The position numbers were made by a program, and so were the translations under genes. From the NCBI GenBank assembly GCA_002409965.1, contig DHON01000092.1, forward strand, positions 7,919 through 71,918: 64,000 nucleotides of DNA, written 5' to 3'. Positions 1-9,001 of the stretch are shown here, piece after piece; the first letter of the stretch is position 1; every line of letters begins with the position of its first letter. The notes beneath the pieces are model-generated. The model was not told the origin of the DNA, searched no databases, and saw only the letters and a program-made list of their open reading frames with translations. The DNA is from Firmicutes bacterium UBA5389. Its GTDB lineage: Bacteria > Bacillota > DTU025.

Positions 1-71
1 AGTAGCTCAATTGGTAGAGCATCGGTCTCCAAAACCGAGGGTTGCGGGTTCGAGTCCTGTCTCCCCTGCCA
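1..71 (+). tRNA. tRNA-Trp (CCA), 5' end cut by window edge
   Basis: The cloverleaf can be folded by eye. The anticodon stem TCGGT/ACCGA encloses a seven-base loop, CTCCAAA, with anticodon CCA for tryptophan. The T arm contains TTCGAGT, the 3' acceptor strand CTCCCCT is followed by G, and CCA is encoded at 69-71. Only the last two bases of the 5' acceptor strand are present, so about five bases lie outside the window. It is the only plus-strand gene here and converges on the lysine-fermentation operon. Confidence 0.93.
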
Positions 72-100
72 TTTCTTCTGATGCGTGTATCTGATGAGTA

Positions 101-133
101 AGCCACCTCGGCCGGGCCAGGCCAGGTGGCTTT
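101..133 (+). terminator. Probable intrinsic terminator after tRNA-Trp
   Basis: An eight-base perfect inverted repeat, AGCCACCT (101-108) and AGGTGGCT (124-131), is followed on the plus strand by a short T run. It lies 30 bases after the tRNA CCA end. The stem could also stop minus-strand transcripts from the convergent lysine operon, although no T run is present in that direction. The rest of 71-199 shows nothing I can identify. Confidence 0.6.
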
Positions 134-199
134 GTGCGTTACGACACCTGCATTACCGCGACATCATCTGAGCCTCGTCACTCTGAGCTGTCACCTCCG

Positions 200-1015
200 C
201 TATGTCGTGAGTCCTATTATCTTCCTTGCTTCAGTAGGTGTGGCGACCTCTCTTCCGAGCTCGCGGGAGATCCTAGCGATGCGCGCCACCAGCTGCGCGT
301 TGCTCTCCGCAAGAACTCCGCGGGAGTAGTAGATGTTGTCCTCGAAGCCCACGCGAACGTTTCCCCCGAGAACTACAGCTACTGCAGCCAGCTGCAACTC
401 TGCCCTTCCAATGCCGGCAACCTGCCACTGTGCGCCAGCCGGCAGGCTCGCCGCGCAGTGCATCAGATCCTGGACAGTGCCAGGTATACCTCCGGGAACC
501 CCCATGACGAAGTCGAAGTAGAGCGGCTCGTCCACTAACCCCTTCTTCACCAGGCGCAACGCATTCGACATGTGCCCGACATCGAAGCACTCGATCTCGG
601 GCTTCACTCCCAGCTGCTTCATGCGTGCCGCCAGGAACTCGATGGATGGCGGCTCGTTCATGAATACCTCGTCGCCGAAGTTGACCGTGCCTGTGGTCAG
701 TGTGGCCATTTCCGGCTGAAGGTCCAGCGGTTTCGCCCGAAGCTCTATAGGAGTCCCAACGGCGCCGCCCGTAGAGATCTGGCAGATCACGTCCGTTCGC
801 TTCTTGATCTCGGATATGACCTCCCGGAACACGTCGATGTCCTGTGTAGGTCTACCTTCTGTGTCCCTGACATGTAGGTGCACGATGGACGCCCCTGCCT
901 CCCTGGCCTCCGCCGCCGCTTCGGCGATCTGGATTGGAGATATCGGCAAGTGCGGCATCTGCTCAGGCGTGAGCTCCGCGCCGACTAGTGCGGCTGTGAT
1001 GATCAGCTTGTCCAC
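200..1015 (-). CDS. kce: 3-keto-5-aminohexanoate cleavage enzyme
   Basis: This 271-residue protein belongs to the BKACE (DUF849) family of zinc TIM barrels. It condenses 3-keto-5-aminohexanoate with acetyl-CoA to give 3-aminobutyryl-CoA and acetoacetate in lysine fermentation. Visible active-site residues match the characterised Kce enzymes: Glu14, the zinc histidines in VHLHVRD (His46, His48), a serine at about 81, Arg221 and Glu225-Asp226 in RVGFEDN. BKACE proteins use many beta-keto acids, so the family alone would not fix the substrate. The neighbours kal, kamE, kamD, kamA and kdd do. It is the last gene of the operon, three bases after kal, in the cytoplasm. Confidence 0.93.
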   Translation of the reverse strand: MDKLIITAALVGAELTPEQMPHLPISPIQIAEAAAEAREAGASIVHLHVRDTEGRPTQDIDVFREVISEIKKRTDVICQISTGGAVGTPIELRAKPLDLQPEMATLTTGTVNFGDEVFMNEPPSIEFLAARMKQLGVKPEIECFDVGHMSNALRLVKKGLVDEPLYFDFVMGVPGGIPGTVQDLMHCAASLPAGAQWQVAGIGRAELQLAAVAVVLGGNVRVGFEDNIYYSRGVLAESNAQLVARIARISRELGREVATPTEARKIIGLTT

Positions 1016-1018
1016 GGA

Positions 1019-1417
1019 TCAGTCCCCCTTCCTTCGCTGCCTGTCCTTGGGCACCACACACGTGCCCGTGGCTTTCGCGACCAGCGTGGGCGCTGCGAGC
1101 ACTTCGGCCCGGGACGGATCCTGCTGATCGCGACCAGCCTCTATGACTTTGAAAGCCTCAAACGACATGACGCGCGAGGTATTGCCGGCGCGCGTGATGC
1201 GGCCTCGAGCCTCTATGTAGTCGCCTGCGAACACTGGCGCTCGGAACTCTATCATGTCGTATGCCACGAACAGCCCTTCGTCGCCATCGTGCCGGATCAA
1301 GAGCTCAGTAGCGATATCCCCGAACAGCTGCAGCATCTTTGCCCCATCTACCAGGTCCCCGCCATAGTGGGCGTCTGCTTGGCTCATTCTCACTCTGATC
1401 AGAGCTTCTTCTCCCAT
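1019..1417 (-). CDS. kal: 3-aminobutyryl-CoA ammonia-lyase
   Basis: This 132-residue single hotdog-fold protein eliminates ammonia from 3-aminobutyryl-CoA to give crotonyl-CoA, the last dedicated step of the lysine pathway. Its length matches known Kal proteins, and the stretch [13 protein letters not shown] near residue 17 resembles the conserved N-terminal region of the family. An AAAGGAGGT ribosome site lies a short distance upstream of the chosen ATG. It sits between kamE (48-base gap) and kce (3-base gap), as in other lysine fermenters. Without this context it would only be called a MaoC/hotdog thioesterase-like protein. Confidence 0.9.
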   Translation of the reverse strand: MGEEALIRVRMSQADAHYGGDLVDGAKMLQLFGDIATELLIRHDGDEGLFVAYDMIEFRAPVFAGDYIEARGRITRAGNTSRVMSFEAFKVIEAGRDQQDPSRAEVLAAPTLVAKATGTCVVPKDRQRRKGD

Positions 1418-1465
1418 GTTCCATACTACCTCCTTTGTGTGATTACAGTTGCGCCTGCGGCGATG

Positions 1466-2251
1466 CTAGCGTTCTTTCCCCAGGTCAGGACTGGTTCTGT
1501 GCTCTTTCCTGACCATCTCCTGTGCGATGTAGGCCGCCACGTGCGATGGTAACGTACCAGGACCGAAACCGGCATCGTAGCCCAGCTCAAGGGCGAGTTC
1601 ATGGCTGATGCGAGGCCCTCCGGCCACCAGGATCACATCATCGCGAATGCCCTCGGCTTCCAGCAGATCCACCAGCCTCGTCATGTTGGCTATGTGGACG
1701 TTCCTCTGCGTTACTACCTGCGACACAAGGATGGCATCGGCATCGGTGTCGATGGCCTTGGCCACGAGCGTCTCGTTTGGCACTTGGGCGCCGAGATTAT
1801 GGGCGCGGAACCATGGATATCGCTCAAGACCGTACTCTCCCGCGTATCCCTTCATGTTGATTATGGCGTCAATGCCTACCGTGTGCGCGTCAGAGCCAGT
1901 GCACGCAGCGACCACCGTGATCTTCCGCCCCAGCTTGTCGCGGACAAGGTCGTTGATCTTGAAGAAGTCCATCTGCTCCACTTCGACCTTGGGCACGCGA
2001 AGCGAAGTGACGTCGACGGAGTGGACACACTTGCCGTATACCACAAAATAGGTGAAGTGCCCTCCGAGGTCGTGCGCGCTGACCACGTCCGCACCTTCGA
2101 AACCCATCTTCATGACGAGCTGGCGAGCCGCTTCCTTGGCCTCCGGCCCATACCTAATCGGAAGGGTGAAACCAAGCTGAACCTTCCCGTCGTCGAGTGT
2201 GTCGCCGTACGGCCTTACGCTCTTCAAGTCTACCTGCGGCACGGGGCTCAC
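1466..2251 (-). CDS. kamE: Lysine 5,6-aminomutase, beta (B12-binding) subunit
   Basis: This 261-residue subunit carries the cobalamin motif DAHTVG (Asp121, His123, Gly126). His123 would replace the lower axial ligand of adenosylcobalamin. Lys134 in INMKGYAGEYG sits where the lysine that anchors pyridoxal phosphate is found in the characterised enzyme. With KamD it moves the terminal amino group of D-lysine or beta-lysine, here beta-lysine made by KamA, yielding 3,5-diaminohexanoate. Its start overlaps the end of kamD by four bases, so translation is probably coupled. Length is normal for the family. Confidence 0.95.
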   Translation of the reverse strand: MSPVPQVDLKSVRPYGDTLDDGKVQLGFTLPIRYGPEAKEAARQLVMKMGFEGADVVSAHDLGGHFTYFVVYGKCVHSVDVTSLRVPKVEVEQMDFFKINDLVRDKLGRKITVVAACTGSDAHTVGIDAIINMKGYAGEYGLERYPWFRAHNLGAQVPNETLVAKAIDTDADAILVSQVVTQRNVHIANMTRLVDLLEAEGIRDDVILVAGGPRISHELALELGYDAGFGPGTLPSHVAAYIAQEMVRKEHRTSPDLGKER

Positions 2252-3837
2252 CTCCTCCTCGGATCGTTGGAGGCTGCCAGCGCGAGCCGTGATGCGATGG
2301 CCTCCTCGAACGGATTCCAGTAATCTGCCGACTTGGCCGCGACTCCGTCCAACCCGCGTCCGCCATCGGGCGTCCGGGCGATGCCGGCGAAGATCCCCTC
2401 GCCCATGGCGTTCATCAGTCCCCTGTCGCGCACGTGCTGTAGCATGCGGGCGGTGTCGTCTAGCACCTGCTCCGCTCGGGTCTGAATGATGCCTCCGCGT
2501 GTGTAGAGGATGTCGTCGCCAAGGTGCCTTGCATTGTTGAAAACATGCTTAGCGTTCTTTGTGGCCAGGTACCGGTCGTGAATGTGCGGCGTGTGAATGG
2601 CTTCGGTGAGCATGCCCAGGAGCTGAATAGATTGTCCGGTCATCACGCCCGCCAGGTTGAACATGCCGTTCAGCAGGTAACCGCGGAATATGTCGCCTGT
2701 CATGTACTTGGTGGGCGGCATGTATTTCAAGGGGGCGTCTGGGAAGATGTCCCGGGCCAATTGCGCCTGGGCCACCTCGTACAGAAAACCATCCTTCAAC
2801 TCCGGGTTTATCTCGAACGCGTGGCCCAGGCCGATTTGCGAATCGGGCAGGCCCGATCTGTGGGCGAGCGCCTCATTGATGAACTGCGAGGCCAAGACCG
2901 TATGGGCTTCATCATAGGCGTCCGCGGTGGTCAGATAGTTGTCTTCGCCTGTGTTGATGGTGATTCCGGCGTAGGCGTTGATCATGCGCGAGAAGTGCTG
3001 GTCTGCGAAAGTCCGTTTCATATTGATGTCGCGGAAAAGGATGCCGTACATGGAGTCGTTGAGCATCATATCCAGCCGCTCCAGGGCGCCCATGGCCGCG
3101 ATCTCCGGCATGCATAAGCCGGAACAGTAGTTCACGAGCCGGATGTACCGGCCGGTCTCCACGCTCACACTGTCCAGCCCGCGCCGCATGATCCGGAAAT
3201 TCTCCTGCGTGGCGAAGGTGCCGCCGAACCCTTCGGTGGTTGCGCCGTAGGGCACGTAGTCAAGAAGGCTCTGGGCAGTGCTCCTTATCACCGCGATGAT
3301 GTCCGCGCCCGCCTTTGCGGCTGATTGAGCCTGTTCCACGTCCTCATAGATATTGCCTGTGGCGACGATCACGTATATGAGGGGCTCTGTGCCCGGATCG
3401 AGTCTTGATAGGTATTCGCGCCTCGTGGCGACATTGGCGAGTATGCGGTCAAGAGACGCGCTCACCGCGCTAGATAGTACTGAACGTTCGCAACCGCCGA
3501 TGCCTGCGGGTGCGGATGCGGTCAGGGTCAGGTCCAGTTCGCCACAGGCGACCTTCTCCGCGACTTGCTGCGGCGAAAGGCCAGTCGACGCCACCGCCCT
3601 TGCCATGTATGTTGCGATGCCGTCTTCGAGATGCCCGGCTCTGTGCACCGAGTCTACGACCACGTTGGGCAGGGGCACGCCCGCATGGTTCACCCCGTCC
3701 ACTCCCAACAGGCGGAGCACAGTGCGTTCGATGGTAGTCGTGGTGACGCGCTGCACGTGCTCCATGACCTGGTCGGCGATGTCGTTGGCGCATTCTCTGC
3801 ATTTGTGTATCTTGCTGATGTCGAGATCAAGCTTCAA
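2248..3837 (-). CDS. kamD: Lysine 5,6-aminomutase, alpha subunit
   Basis: This 529-residue protein is the large catalytic TIM-barrel subunit that binds substrate and the adenosyl part of B12 together with KamE. It begins [17 protein letters not shown] and runs the normal length of roughly 515-530 residues. Stretches typical of KamD include DPGTEPLIYVIVATGNIYED and a long methionine-rich segment around residues 250-300. It overlaps kamE by four bases and the upstream NTPase gene by four bases, a tightly coupled unit. The assignment rests on recognisable family sequence plus the immediate kamE partner. Confidence 0.95.
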   Translation of the reverse strand: MKLDLDISKIHKCRECANDIADQVMEHVQRVTTTTIERTVLRLLGVDGVNHAGVPLPNVVVDSVHRAGHLEDGIATYMARAVASTGLSPQQVAEKVACGELDLTLTASAPAGIGGCERSVLSSAVSASLDRILANVATRREYLSRLDPGTEPLIYVIVATGNIYEDVEQAQSAAKAGADIIAVIRSTAQSLLDYVPYGATTEGFGGTFATQENFRIMRRGLDSVSVETGRYIRLVNYCSGLCMPEIAAMGALERLDMMLNDSMYGILFRDINMKRTFADQHFSRMINAYAGITINTGEDNYLTTADAYDEAHTVLASQFINEALAHRSGLPDSQIGLGHAFEINPELKDGFLYEVAQAQLARDIFPDAPLKYMPPTKYMTGDIFRGYLLNGMFNLAGVMTGQSIQLLGMLTEAIHTPHIHDRYLATKNAKHVFNNARHLGDDILYTRGGIIQTRAEQVLDDTARMLQHVRDRGLMNAMGEGIFAGIARTPDGGRGLDGVAAKSADYWNPFEEAIASRLALAASNDPRRR

Positions 3838-4955
3838 CGCATGACACCTCCAGATGCCGAAAGCTCTGCCGCTATGTCGAAAACCGGCATCTCTTCGACT
3901 TGCTTCGATATCTCGATTACGAGGCCCGCAGGATCAAGCGTCTCGCCAGACGGGGATGACGGATTGGCGGTGACGGCTACAACGTGCGCCTTGCGCAACA
4001 CCCTGAGCTCGCCTCCGGCCGACTCGAAAGCCTGCACGGTACGGTCGCCGGCTGCAATCTTCGATGGGTCGGTCGCCACGACCGTGAACGCGGGAGAATC
4101 CGGGCGGCGCCTGGCAAGCCACGATGTGAGTGCCGCAAGCAATCCATCGCCCACCGCCCGTGCGCACACGAGCCCGAGGTCTCCAGGGTCAAGCATGGAT
4201 ACGAGACGCTGCTCGCGCCCTAGAAGAGTCGGCCACGGCAGCGCCTCCACGCGGCCGCCGGCACGATTCAGAAGGGATGTGCCTGACTCCATGGCCGGCC
4301 GCGCCCTGGATGCTGCCGCCGGAGAAGGCGGCGGCAGCGTGAAAATGTGCACTGCCATGCGCGTGGCTTCGGCGATTCCCCGGGCGTCAGTGTCGAGCGT
4401 GGCCCCGGCGGCCAGGACGAAGGCTCCCACCACATCGGGCGATGCCAGGAAGGTGCGGCCAGCGGCGCCGTCCACCAGCGTAAGCTCCGCCCCGAGCTTC
4501 TGCATTTGGCTGATCGCCCTGACCAGGTCGCTTGCACGATTGCATCCAATGACCTCCACTTGCCCGGATGAGCGTGCGCGGGCGATGACAATCTCCCCAG
4601 CCGTTGTATGAATGCCCAGCCTCTGTACTATTTCGAGCTGGCACGATGTGCGTCCGATCGTGAAGTCGGCCATGGCGATGAGGGCGCCCCGAGGCACATT
4701 GATGGGCGGTTTGGGCAGGCCGGTGATTGCGTCACACAGCTCGCCGTCTCTGCCTCCGGATGTAATGCCTATCGCGATTTTGCGCCCTGCAGCGGCCCCG
4801 ATGAGCGCGTTGAGCGTGGTGGTCTTTCCGCAGTTCTTGGCGAGCCCCACCACTCCCACGCAGTCCCCGCCGGCCAATGCAAGGTCAAGAAGTCGATCTT
4901 TCAGATCTCTTTCTCCTTGCGAGCCCGACTGGTTCAAGATTCGACACCGTCCCAT
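3834..4955 (-). CDS. KamB-like P-loop protein, candidate aminomutase reactivase
   Basis: The first third contains a P-loop of the G-x5-GKT type, [11 protein letters not shown] (residues 36-46), like that of dethiobiotin-synthase-type NTPases. It is followed by [11 protein letters not shown] at about 73-83. B12 aminomutases are inactivated by substrate and usually have ATP-driven reactivases. In Fusobacterium and Acetoanaerobium (Clostridium) sticklandii two genes, kamB and kamC, lie between kamA and kamD; this single gene occupies that place, so reactivation is my inference. The start is uncertain. The ATG at 4955 overlaps kamA by 71 bases and lacks a ribosome site. A good AAGGAG lies eight bases before an in-frame CTG at 4904, which would cut the overlap to 20 bases. 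Confidence 0.7.
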   Translation of the reverse strand: MGRCRILNQSGSQGERDLKDRLLDLALAGGDCVGVVGLAKNCGKTTTLNALIGAAAGRKIAIGITSGGRDGELCDAITGLPKPPINVPRGALIAMADFTIGRTSCQLEIVQRLGIHTTAGEIVIARARSSGQVEVIGCNRASDLVRAISQMQKLGAELTLVDGAAGRTFLASPDVVGAFVLAAGATLDTDARGIAEATRMAVHIFTLPPPSPAAASRARPAMESGTSLLNRAGGRVEALPWPTLLGREQRLVSMLDPGDLGLVCARAVGDGLLAALTSWLARRRPDSPAFTVVATDPSKIAAGDRTVQAFESAGGELRVLRKAHVVAVTANPSSPSGETLDPAGLVIEISKQVEEMPVFDIAAELSASGGVMR

Positions 4956-6123
4956 CCATCACGGCCGCCACGCCGTCCGACGCGTGCGGCGGTCTCTCCT
5001 TGCAGATGCCGCATTGCCGGCACCTGCTGATCTTGTCTCTCGGCTCAGCGTAGGCGGTGATCACCCCTTCGTAGTTGCGCAGTATCACCTGGGTATCCGT
5101 CTGGGATATCAGGTACTCGGGCGCCACCGGTATCTTTCCGCCCCCTCCGGGCGCGTCGATAACGTAAGTCGGCACTGCGAAACCCGAGGTGTGCCCCCTG
5201 AGTCTCTCGATTATCTCGATACCCTTGCCCACCGACGTCCTGAAGTGCTCGATGCCCGTGGACAGGTCGCATTGATACAGGTAGTAAGGCCGAACCCTCA
5301 TCTTGACCAGCTCGTGCACAAGCTTCTTCATGATGTGCGGACAGTCGTTCACGCCCTTGAGCAGGACACTCTGGTTGCCTACGGGTATGCCGGCGTCAAC
5401 TAACATTTCGCATGCGCGGCGCGACTCGGGAGTGATCTCCTTGGGGTGATTGAAGTGCGTATTCAGCCAGATCGGGTGGTACTTCTTGAGCATAGCGCAC
5501 AGCTCGTCTGTGATGCGTTGCGGCATGACCACTGGCGTTCTCGTTCCGATCCTGATTATCTCCACGTGCGGTATTGCCCGAAGTTCGCGGACTATGAACT
5601 CCAGTGCATCGTCTGTCAGGGTTAGCGGGTCTCCGCCGGAGATGAGAACATCCCGGATCTGCGGCGTGTTCTGCACGTAGCGGACGCCTTCCATGATCTC
5701 ATCGCGGGATATCGCTCTGTCGGTGTGGCCGGCGAACCTTCGCCTGGTACAGTGGCGACAGTACATGGAACAGACCGAAGTCACCAGGAACAGGACCCGG
5801 TCAGGATACCTGTGCGTCACGTGAGGCACCGGAGAGTCGACATCTTCATCAAGCGGATCGGCCATGTCGGAGTCTCCTAGGTGAAGCTCTTGAACCACCG
5901 GGATGGCCTGCCTTCTGACGGGGCAGTTGGGATCGTCGGGATCTATGAGGCTCGCGTAGTAAGGCGTTATCGCCATGCGCAGCCTGGCCAGGCACTTTGC
6001 GACGCCCTCTTCCTCTTCAGGAGTGAGCGTCACAACGCCGTGCAGCTGCTCCAGGCTGGTGATTCTGTTCCGCAGTTGCCATTGCCAGTCCCGCCATTGC
6101 TCGCTTGCGGCACTCTCCCACAT
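4885..6123 (-). CDS. kamA: L-lysine 2,3-aminomutase (radical SAM)
   Basis: This enzyme converts L-lysine to L-beta-lysine using S-adenosylmethionine, a 4Fe-4S cluster and pyridoxal phosphate. The cluster motif CSMYCRHC gives Cys118, Cys122 and Cys125. The PLP lysine is Lys330 in APGGGGKIP. Asp286 (QCDLSTG) and Asp323 (VIDAPGG) match the residues that hold the substrate's distal amino group, which argues for lysine over glutamate. A zinc-type cluster CRQCGIC lies near the C terminus. I start at 6123 because GGAGGT lies seven bases upstream and the 412-residue length then matches the family. The longer form to 6189 would overlap kdd. Confidence 0.95.
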   Translation of the reverse strand: MWESAASEQWRDWQWQLRNRITSLEQLHGVVTLTPEEEEGVAKCLARLRMAITPYYASLIDPDDPNCPVRRQAIPVVQELHLGDSDMADPLDEDVDSPVPHVTHRYPDRVLFLVTSVCSMYCRHCTRRRFAGHTDRAISRDEIMEGVRYVQNTPQIRDVLISGGDPLTLTDDALEFIVRELRAIPHVEIIRIGTRTPVVMPQRITDELCAMLKKYHPIWLNTHFNHPKEITPESRRACEMLVDAGIPVGNQSVLLKGVNDCPHIMKKLVHELVKMRVRPYYLYQCDLSTGIEHFRTSVGKGIEIIERLRGHTSGFAVPTYVIDAPGGGGKIPVAPEYLISQTDTQVILRNYEGVITAYAEPRDKISRCRQCGICKERPPHASDGVAAVMDGTVSNLEPVGLARRKRSERSTS

Positions 6124-6155
6124 ACTCAGGACCTCCGCATCCGCATCATGCGCAT

Positions 6156-7196
6156 CTATCTGGCATACAGCTCTTCGAACATCCGGCACAGCTTCGGGCT
6201 CTCTCGTAGGGTAGCAAGCGCAATCTGCGCGTGCCCACGCGTGTAGCCGTTTCCGATTATCATGGTCACGTCATGGCCGACGCCTTCGGCGCCAAGGGCG
6301 GCCGCTGTGAAGCTCGTGGCCATGCTGAAGAAGTAGACCAGGCCGCCTTCCTTGGTGCACAAGATGGAGGACATCTCTGTCCCCGGAATGTTCACGCAAT
6401 TGATCGTTACATCGGCCAGCTTCCCGCCGGTGGCGGCTTCGATCATGCGCATAATGTCGAGCGGACGGGTGGCGTCTCCGGCAAGCACCACATCTGCGTA
6501 GCCCAGCGATTCGGCCCTGGTGCGGCTGGCTGCGGAGTGCGCTAGAGCTACCACCTTGCCAGTGACTCCGGCGCGCTTGCGCGCCTCGTACAGGCAGAGC
6601 AGGCCCGACTTCCCGCCTGCGCCGACGACGAGCACGGTGTCGCCGGGCTTGACCAGCTTAGCCGTTTGCGCCGGGGCGCCGGCGACGTCCAACACAGCCA
6701 GTGCCAGGCTGTCGGGCATGTCGCTGGGCAGCTTGGCGTATATCCCGCTCTCAAACAGGATGGCGTGTCCCTCGATGTCCACCTGGTCGGTGTCTTGATG
6801 AACCTTGAGGATCTTCTCGATCACAAGCGGTGTGAGCGACAGCGATACCAGGGTGGCGATCCTGTCGGCCGACGCCAGATCGGTCTTGCCGACCAGCGCA
6901 GGCCCCACTTGCTCCACCGATCCGATCAGCATGCCGCCCGATCCAGTGACCGGGTTGTGATGCTTGCCGCGCTTGGCTACGATGCCCGTCATGATCTCTC
7001 CGATCCTGGCATCGTCATACTCTGCCTCTTTTTTGATCTGAGTGAAACTTGCGGCGTCGATGTTCAGGGTCTGCACACGAATGAGGATCTCATTGTCGCG
7101 GATCTCCATTGTGTTATCGATTTTCCACGCTGCCTGCGGCATGACGCCGGCAGGCTCTATTACCCTGTGGGTTCCGTACTTGCATCCTGTGGGCAT
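6156..7196 (-). CDS. kdd: L-erythro-3,5-diaminohexanoate dehydrogenase
   Basis: This 346-residue dehydrogenase oxidatively deaminates 3,5-diaminohexanoate to 3-keto-5-aminohexanoate with NAD(P)+, linking KamDE to Kce. The N terminus [17 protein letters not shown] and the Rossmann segment [18 protein letters not shown] (near residue 190) are characteristic, and the length is normal. It is the first gene of the lysine operon, with GGGAGG upstream of its ATG. Its start lies 40-55 bases downstream of a strong sigma-54 promoter candidate, so expression of the whole pathway is probably controlled here. kamA follows after 32 bases. Confidence 0.92.
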   Translation of the reverse strand: MPTGCKYGTHRVIEPAGVMPQAAWKIDNTMEIRDNEILIRVQTLNIDAASFTQIKKEAEYDDARIGEIMTGIVAKRGKHHNPVTGSGGMLIGSVEQVGPALVGKTDLASADRIATLVSLSLTPLVIEKILKVHQDTDQVDIEGHAILFESGIYAKLPSDMPDSLALAVLDVAGAPAQTAKLVKPGDTVLVVGAGGKSGLLCLYEARKRAGVTGKVVALAHSAASRTRAESLGYADVVLAGDATRPLDIMRMIEAATGGKLADVTINCVNIPGTEMSSILCTKEGGLVYFFSMATSFTAAALGAEGVGHDVTMIIGNGYTRGHAQIALATLRESPKLCRMFEELYAR

Positions 7197-7235
7197 GTGG
7201 CGAACCTCCCATCATGGCTTTCAGACGATAGGTAT

Positions 7236-7251
7236 CGCAAGACTCGTGCCA
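7236..7251 (-). promoter_or_regulatory. Sigma-54 (-24/-12) promoter of the lysine operon
   Basis: On the minus strand the sequence TGGCACGAGTCTTGCG matches the sigma-54 consensus TGGCACR-N4-TTGCW at all positions but the last. The -24 element is at 7251-7245 and the -12 element at 7240-7237. Transcription would begin near 7225, giving a leader of about 30 bases before the kdd ATG. The adjacent upstream gene encodes a sigma-54-dependent activator, which strengthens the call. Confidence 0.85.
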
Positions 7252-7305
7252 ACACGAATCCCTGTTCTACATGGGCATTAAGACATGCGATAGCTGCCGT
7301 GAATC

Positions 7306-7317
7306 GGGCAATTGCCC
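7306..7317. promoter_or_regulatory. Palindrome, candidate activator site upstream of the sigma-54 promoter
   Basis: GGGCAATTGCCC is a perfect 12-base palindrome about 55 bases upstream of the -24 element, in the range used by sigma-54 activators. The core TGGGCA or its complement recurs at 7271-7278, 7313-7319 and 7323-7329, suggesting several binding sites. The assignment to the neighbouring regulator is inferred from position only. Confidence 0.45.
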
Positions 7318-7348
7318 ATTTGTGGGCATCAATGGTCGGTTGGATCTG

Positions 7349-8848
7349 TCACGTAGTGGAAGATGTGATGCTGTGGCGCTTCAGTTTGTGTTGTAGTGTC
7401 TGGCGCGGGATCCCCAGTTGCCGCGCTGCGGCTGAGATGTTGCCTCCGCACGAATCAAGCGCGAAGCGGAGCATGTTCCCCTCCAGCTGCTGTAGTGCGG
7501 GAACGAGCTCAACGTGGCGTTCGGCTGCGCCCTCCTCCTCGCCGCTCCCCCCGCCTCCTTCGACCGCCGCGCCGGATATGGTCGAGCGGCCCCAGGCGCG
7601 GCCGTTGGGTTGCCCGATATGGGGAGGCAGGTGCTCAATGCCGATCAGCGGCCCTTGCGACATCTGAACCGCCGCTTCTACCGCATGTTGCAGCTCGCGA
7701 ACATTCCCGGGCCACGCGTGATGCATGAAGACCTCCATGACCTGCGAGGACACGCCCCTGACACCCACGCCGAACTGAGCGCTGTATCTTCTCAAGAAAT
7801 GCTGGGTGAGCGCTGGGATGTCATCCTTCCGCTCGCGGAGCGGAGGTATCTCTATGATGATCACTCCGAGCCTGTGGAAGAGGTCACGGCGCACGAGCCC
7901 TCGCTCCACGGCCTGAGACGGGCTGCATGATGTGGCCGAGATCACTCTCACGTCGATCTTTCGCTCTGAGGATTCCCCTATCCTCCTGAGCGCGCCCTCT
8001 TGCAGCACCCTGAGGAGCTTGGCCTGCAGCGGCAGCGGCATAGCATCCACCTCGTCGAGGAAAATTGTGCCGTGGTTGGCCACCTCGAACAGACCGGGCC
8101 GGTTGCATGCTCCTGTGAATGCGCCCTTTGCCGTTCCGAACAGAATCCCCTCAAGCAGGGTATCGGGAAGCGCCGCACAGTTCTGCGCGATGAACGGTCG
8201 ATTGGCTCTTGGACCTGCGCTATGTATGGACTGGACTATGACTTCTTTTCCGGTCCCTGTCTCTCCCCCGACGATTACGGAAGAGCTGCCGGCTGCCGCT
8301 CGCTTAGCGCGCTCCACCACTTGCAGCATGGGCTGGCTTGCCGCGACCACATCGTCGAAGGTGTACCTGGCCGCGCCCGCTCCCGACAGTCGTCGCGCAG
8401 CCCCTGAGCCATCGCCCTCCGCCAGCAGCTGAGCCTGGAGGTCGACAACCCGTTCGGCCAGGGTTTTCACGAGCGTGACATCGCGGGACACCTCGATGGC
8501 GCCCACCAGCCTCGCGCCGCTGTAAATGGGAAGCGATGAGTTGATGGTGGTGATGGTGTCGCCTTTGAAGTTAGCGAACGTCTGCTGGCGCACGGGCGCG
8601 GGCCGCCCAGTGCGCAGAACTGACAGGAGAGTGCTGGTATCTTCGGACAGCGACGGGAACACGGACAGAATGTGATGGCCGACCACTTCGGTCGGGTTGA
8701 GGTTGTCGAGACCTGCCGCCACCTTGTTGTAGAAGACAGTGACGCCGCTTGTGTCGACTATGTGTACGCCTTCATTGATGGAGTCCAGAACCACTCGGAG
8801 GTCTGCGCTGAGGTGCTCAAGGTCGATTGCGGGTTCACGCACCGGCAT
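7349..8848 (-). CDS. PAS-domain sigma-54-dependent activator, probable regulator of lysine fermentation
   Basis: Domain order is an N-terminal PAS sensor (about residues 10-130), an AAA+ ATPase (about 160-395) and a Fis-type helix-turn-helix at the C terminus. Walker A is GGETGTGKE (194-202), the sigma-54 contact loop is GAFTGA (242-247) and Walker B is TIFLDEVD (261-268). There is no receiver domain, so a small ligand sensed by the PAS domain is more likely than phosphorylation. I chose the ATG at 8848: AGGAGG lies just upstream, and a TATAAT box at 8899-8904 would leave the longer GTG start at 8890 almost leaderless. Its gene directly precedes the sigma-54 promoter of the kdd-kam operon. 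Confidence 0.88.
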   Translation of the reverse strand: MPVREPAIDLEHLSADLRVVLDSINEGVHIVDTSGVTVFYNKVAAGLDNLNPTEVVGHHILSVFPSLSEDTSTLLSVLRTGRPAPVRQQTFANFKGDTITTINSSLPIYSGARLVGAIEVSRDVTLVKTLAERVVDLQAQLLAEGDGSGAARRLSGAGAARYTFDDVVAASQPMLQVVERAKRAAAGSSSVIVGGETGTGKEVIVQSIHSAGPRANRPFIAQNCAALPDTLLEGILFGTAKGAFTGACNRPGLFEVANHGTIFLDEVDAMPLPLQAKLLRVLQEGALRRIGESSERKIDVRVISATSCSPSQAVERGLVRRDLFHRLGVIIIEIPPLRERKDDIPALTQHFLRRYSAQFGVGVRGVSSQVMEVFMHHAWPGNVRELQHAVEAAVQMSQGPLIGIEHLPPHIGQPNGRAWGRSTISGAAVEGGGGSGEEEGAAERHVELVPALQQLEGNMLRFALDSCGGNISAAARQLGIPRQTLQHKLKRHSITSSTT

Positions 8849-8898
8849 TTCCCTCCTCAGCGATAGCGCTCGGTGCCCGCGTATCGGCACCTGCTTCC

Positions 8899-8904
8899 AT
8901 TATA
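8899..8904 (-). promoter_or_regulatory. -10 box (TATAAT) of the activator gene
   Basis: A perfect TATAAT lies on the minus strand 50 bases upstream of the activator ATG. TTGATT and TTGAAT lie 19 and 15 bases further upstream, so the -35 element is suboptimal or activated. Confidence 0.5.
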
Positions 8905-8930
8905 TCGTACATGGCCGACATTCAATCAAC

Positions 8931-8978
8931 AGCCGGGACCCTGGGGCTCTGGGGCGCAGACCCCCAGGCACTCCGGCT
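8931..8978 (-). terminator. Compound stem-loop after ddl
   Basis: Nested arms AGCCGG/CCGGCT (8931-8936, 8973-8978) and CCTGGGG/CCCCAGG (8940-8946, 8962-8968) form a strong hairpin 24 bases past the ddl stop. No clear T run follows on the minus strand, so termination is likely but not certain. Confidence 0.45.
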
Positions 8979-9001
8979 GTCGTCACACTTGCGGAACGCA
9001 A

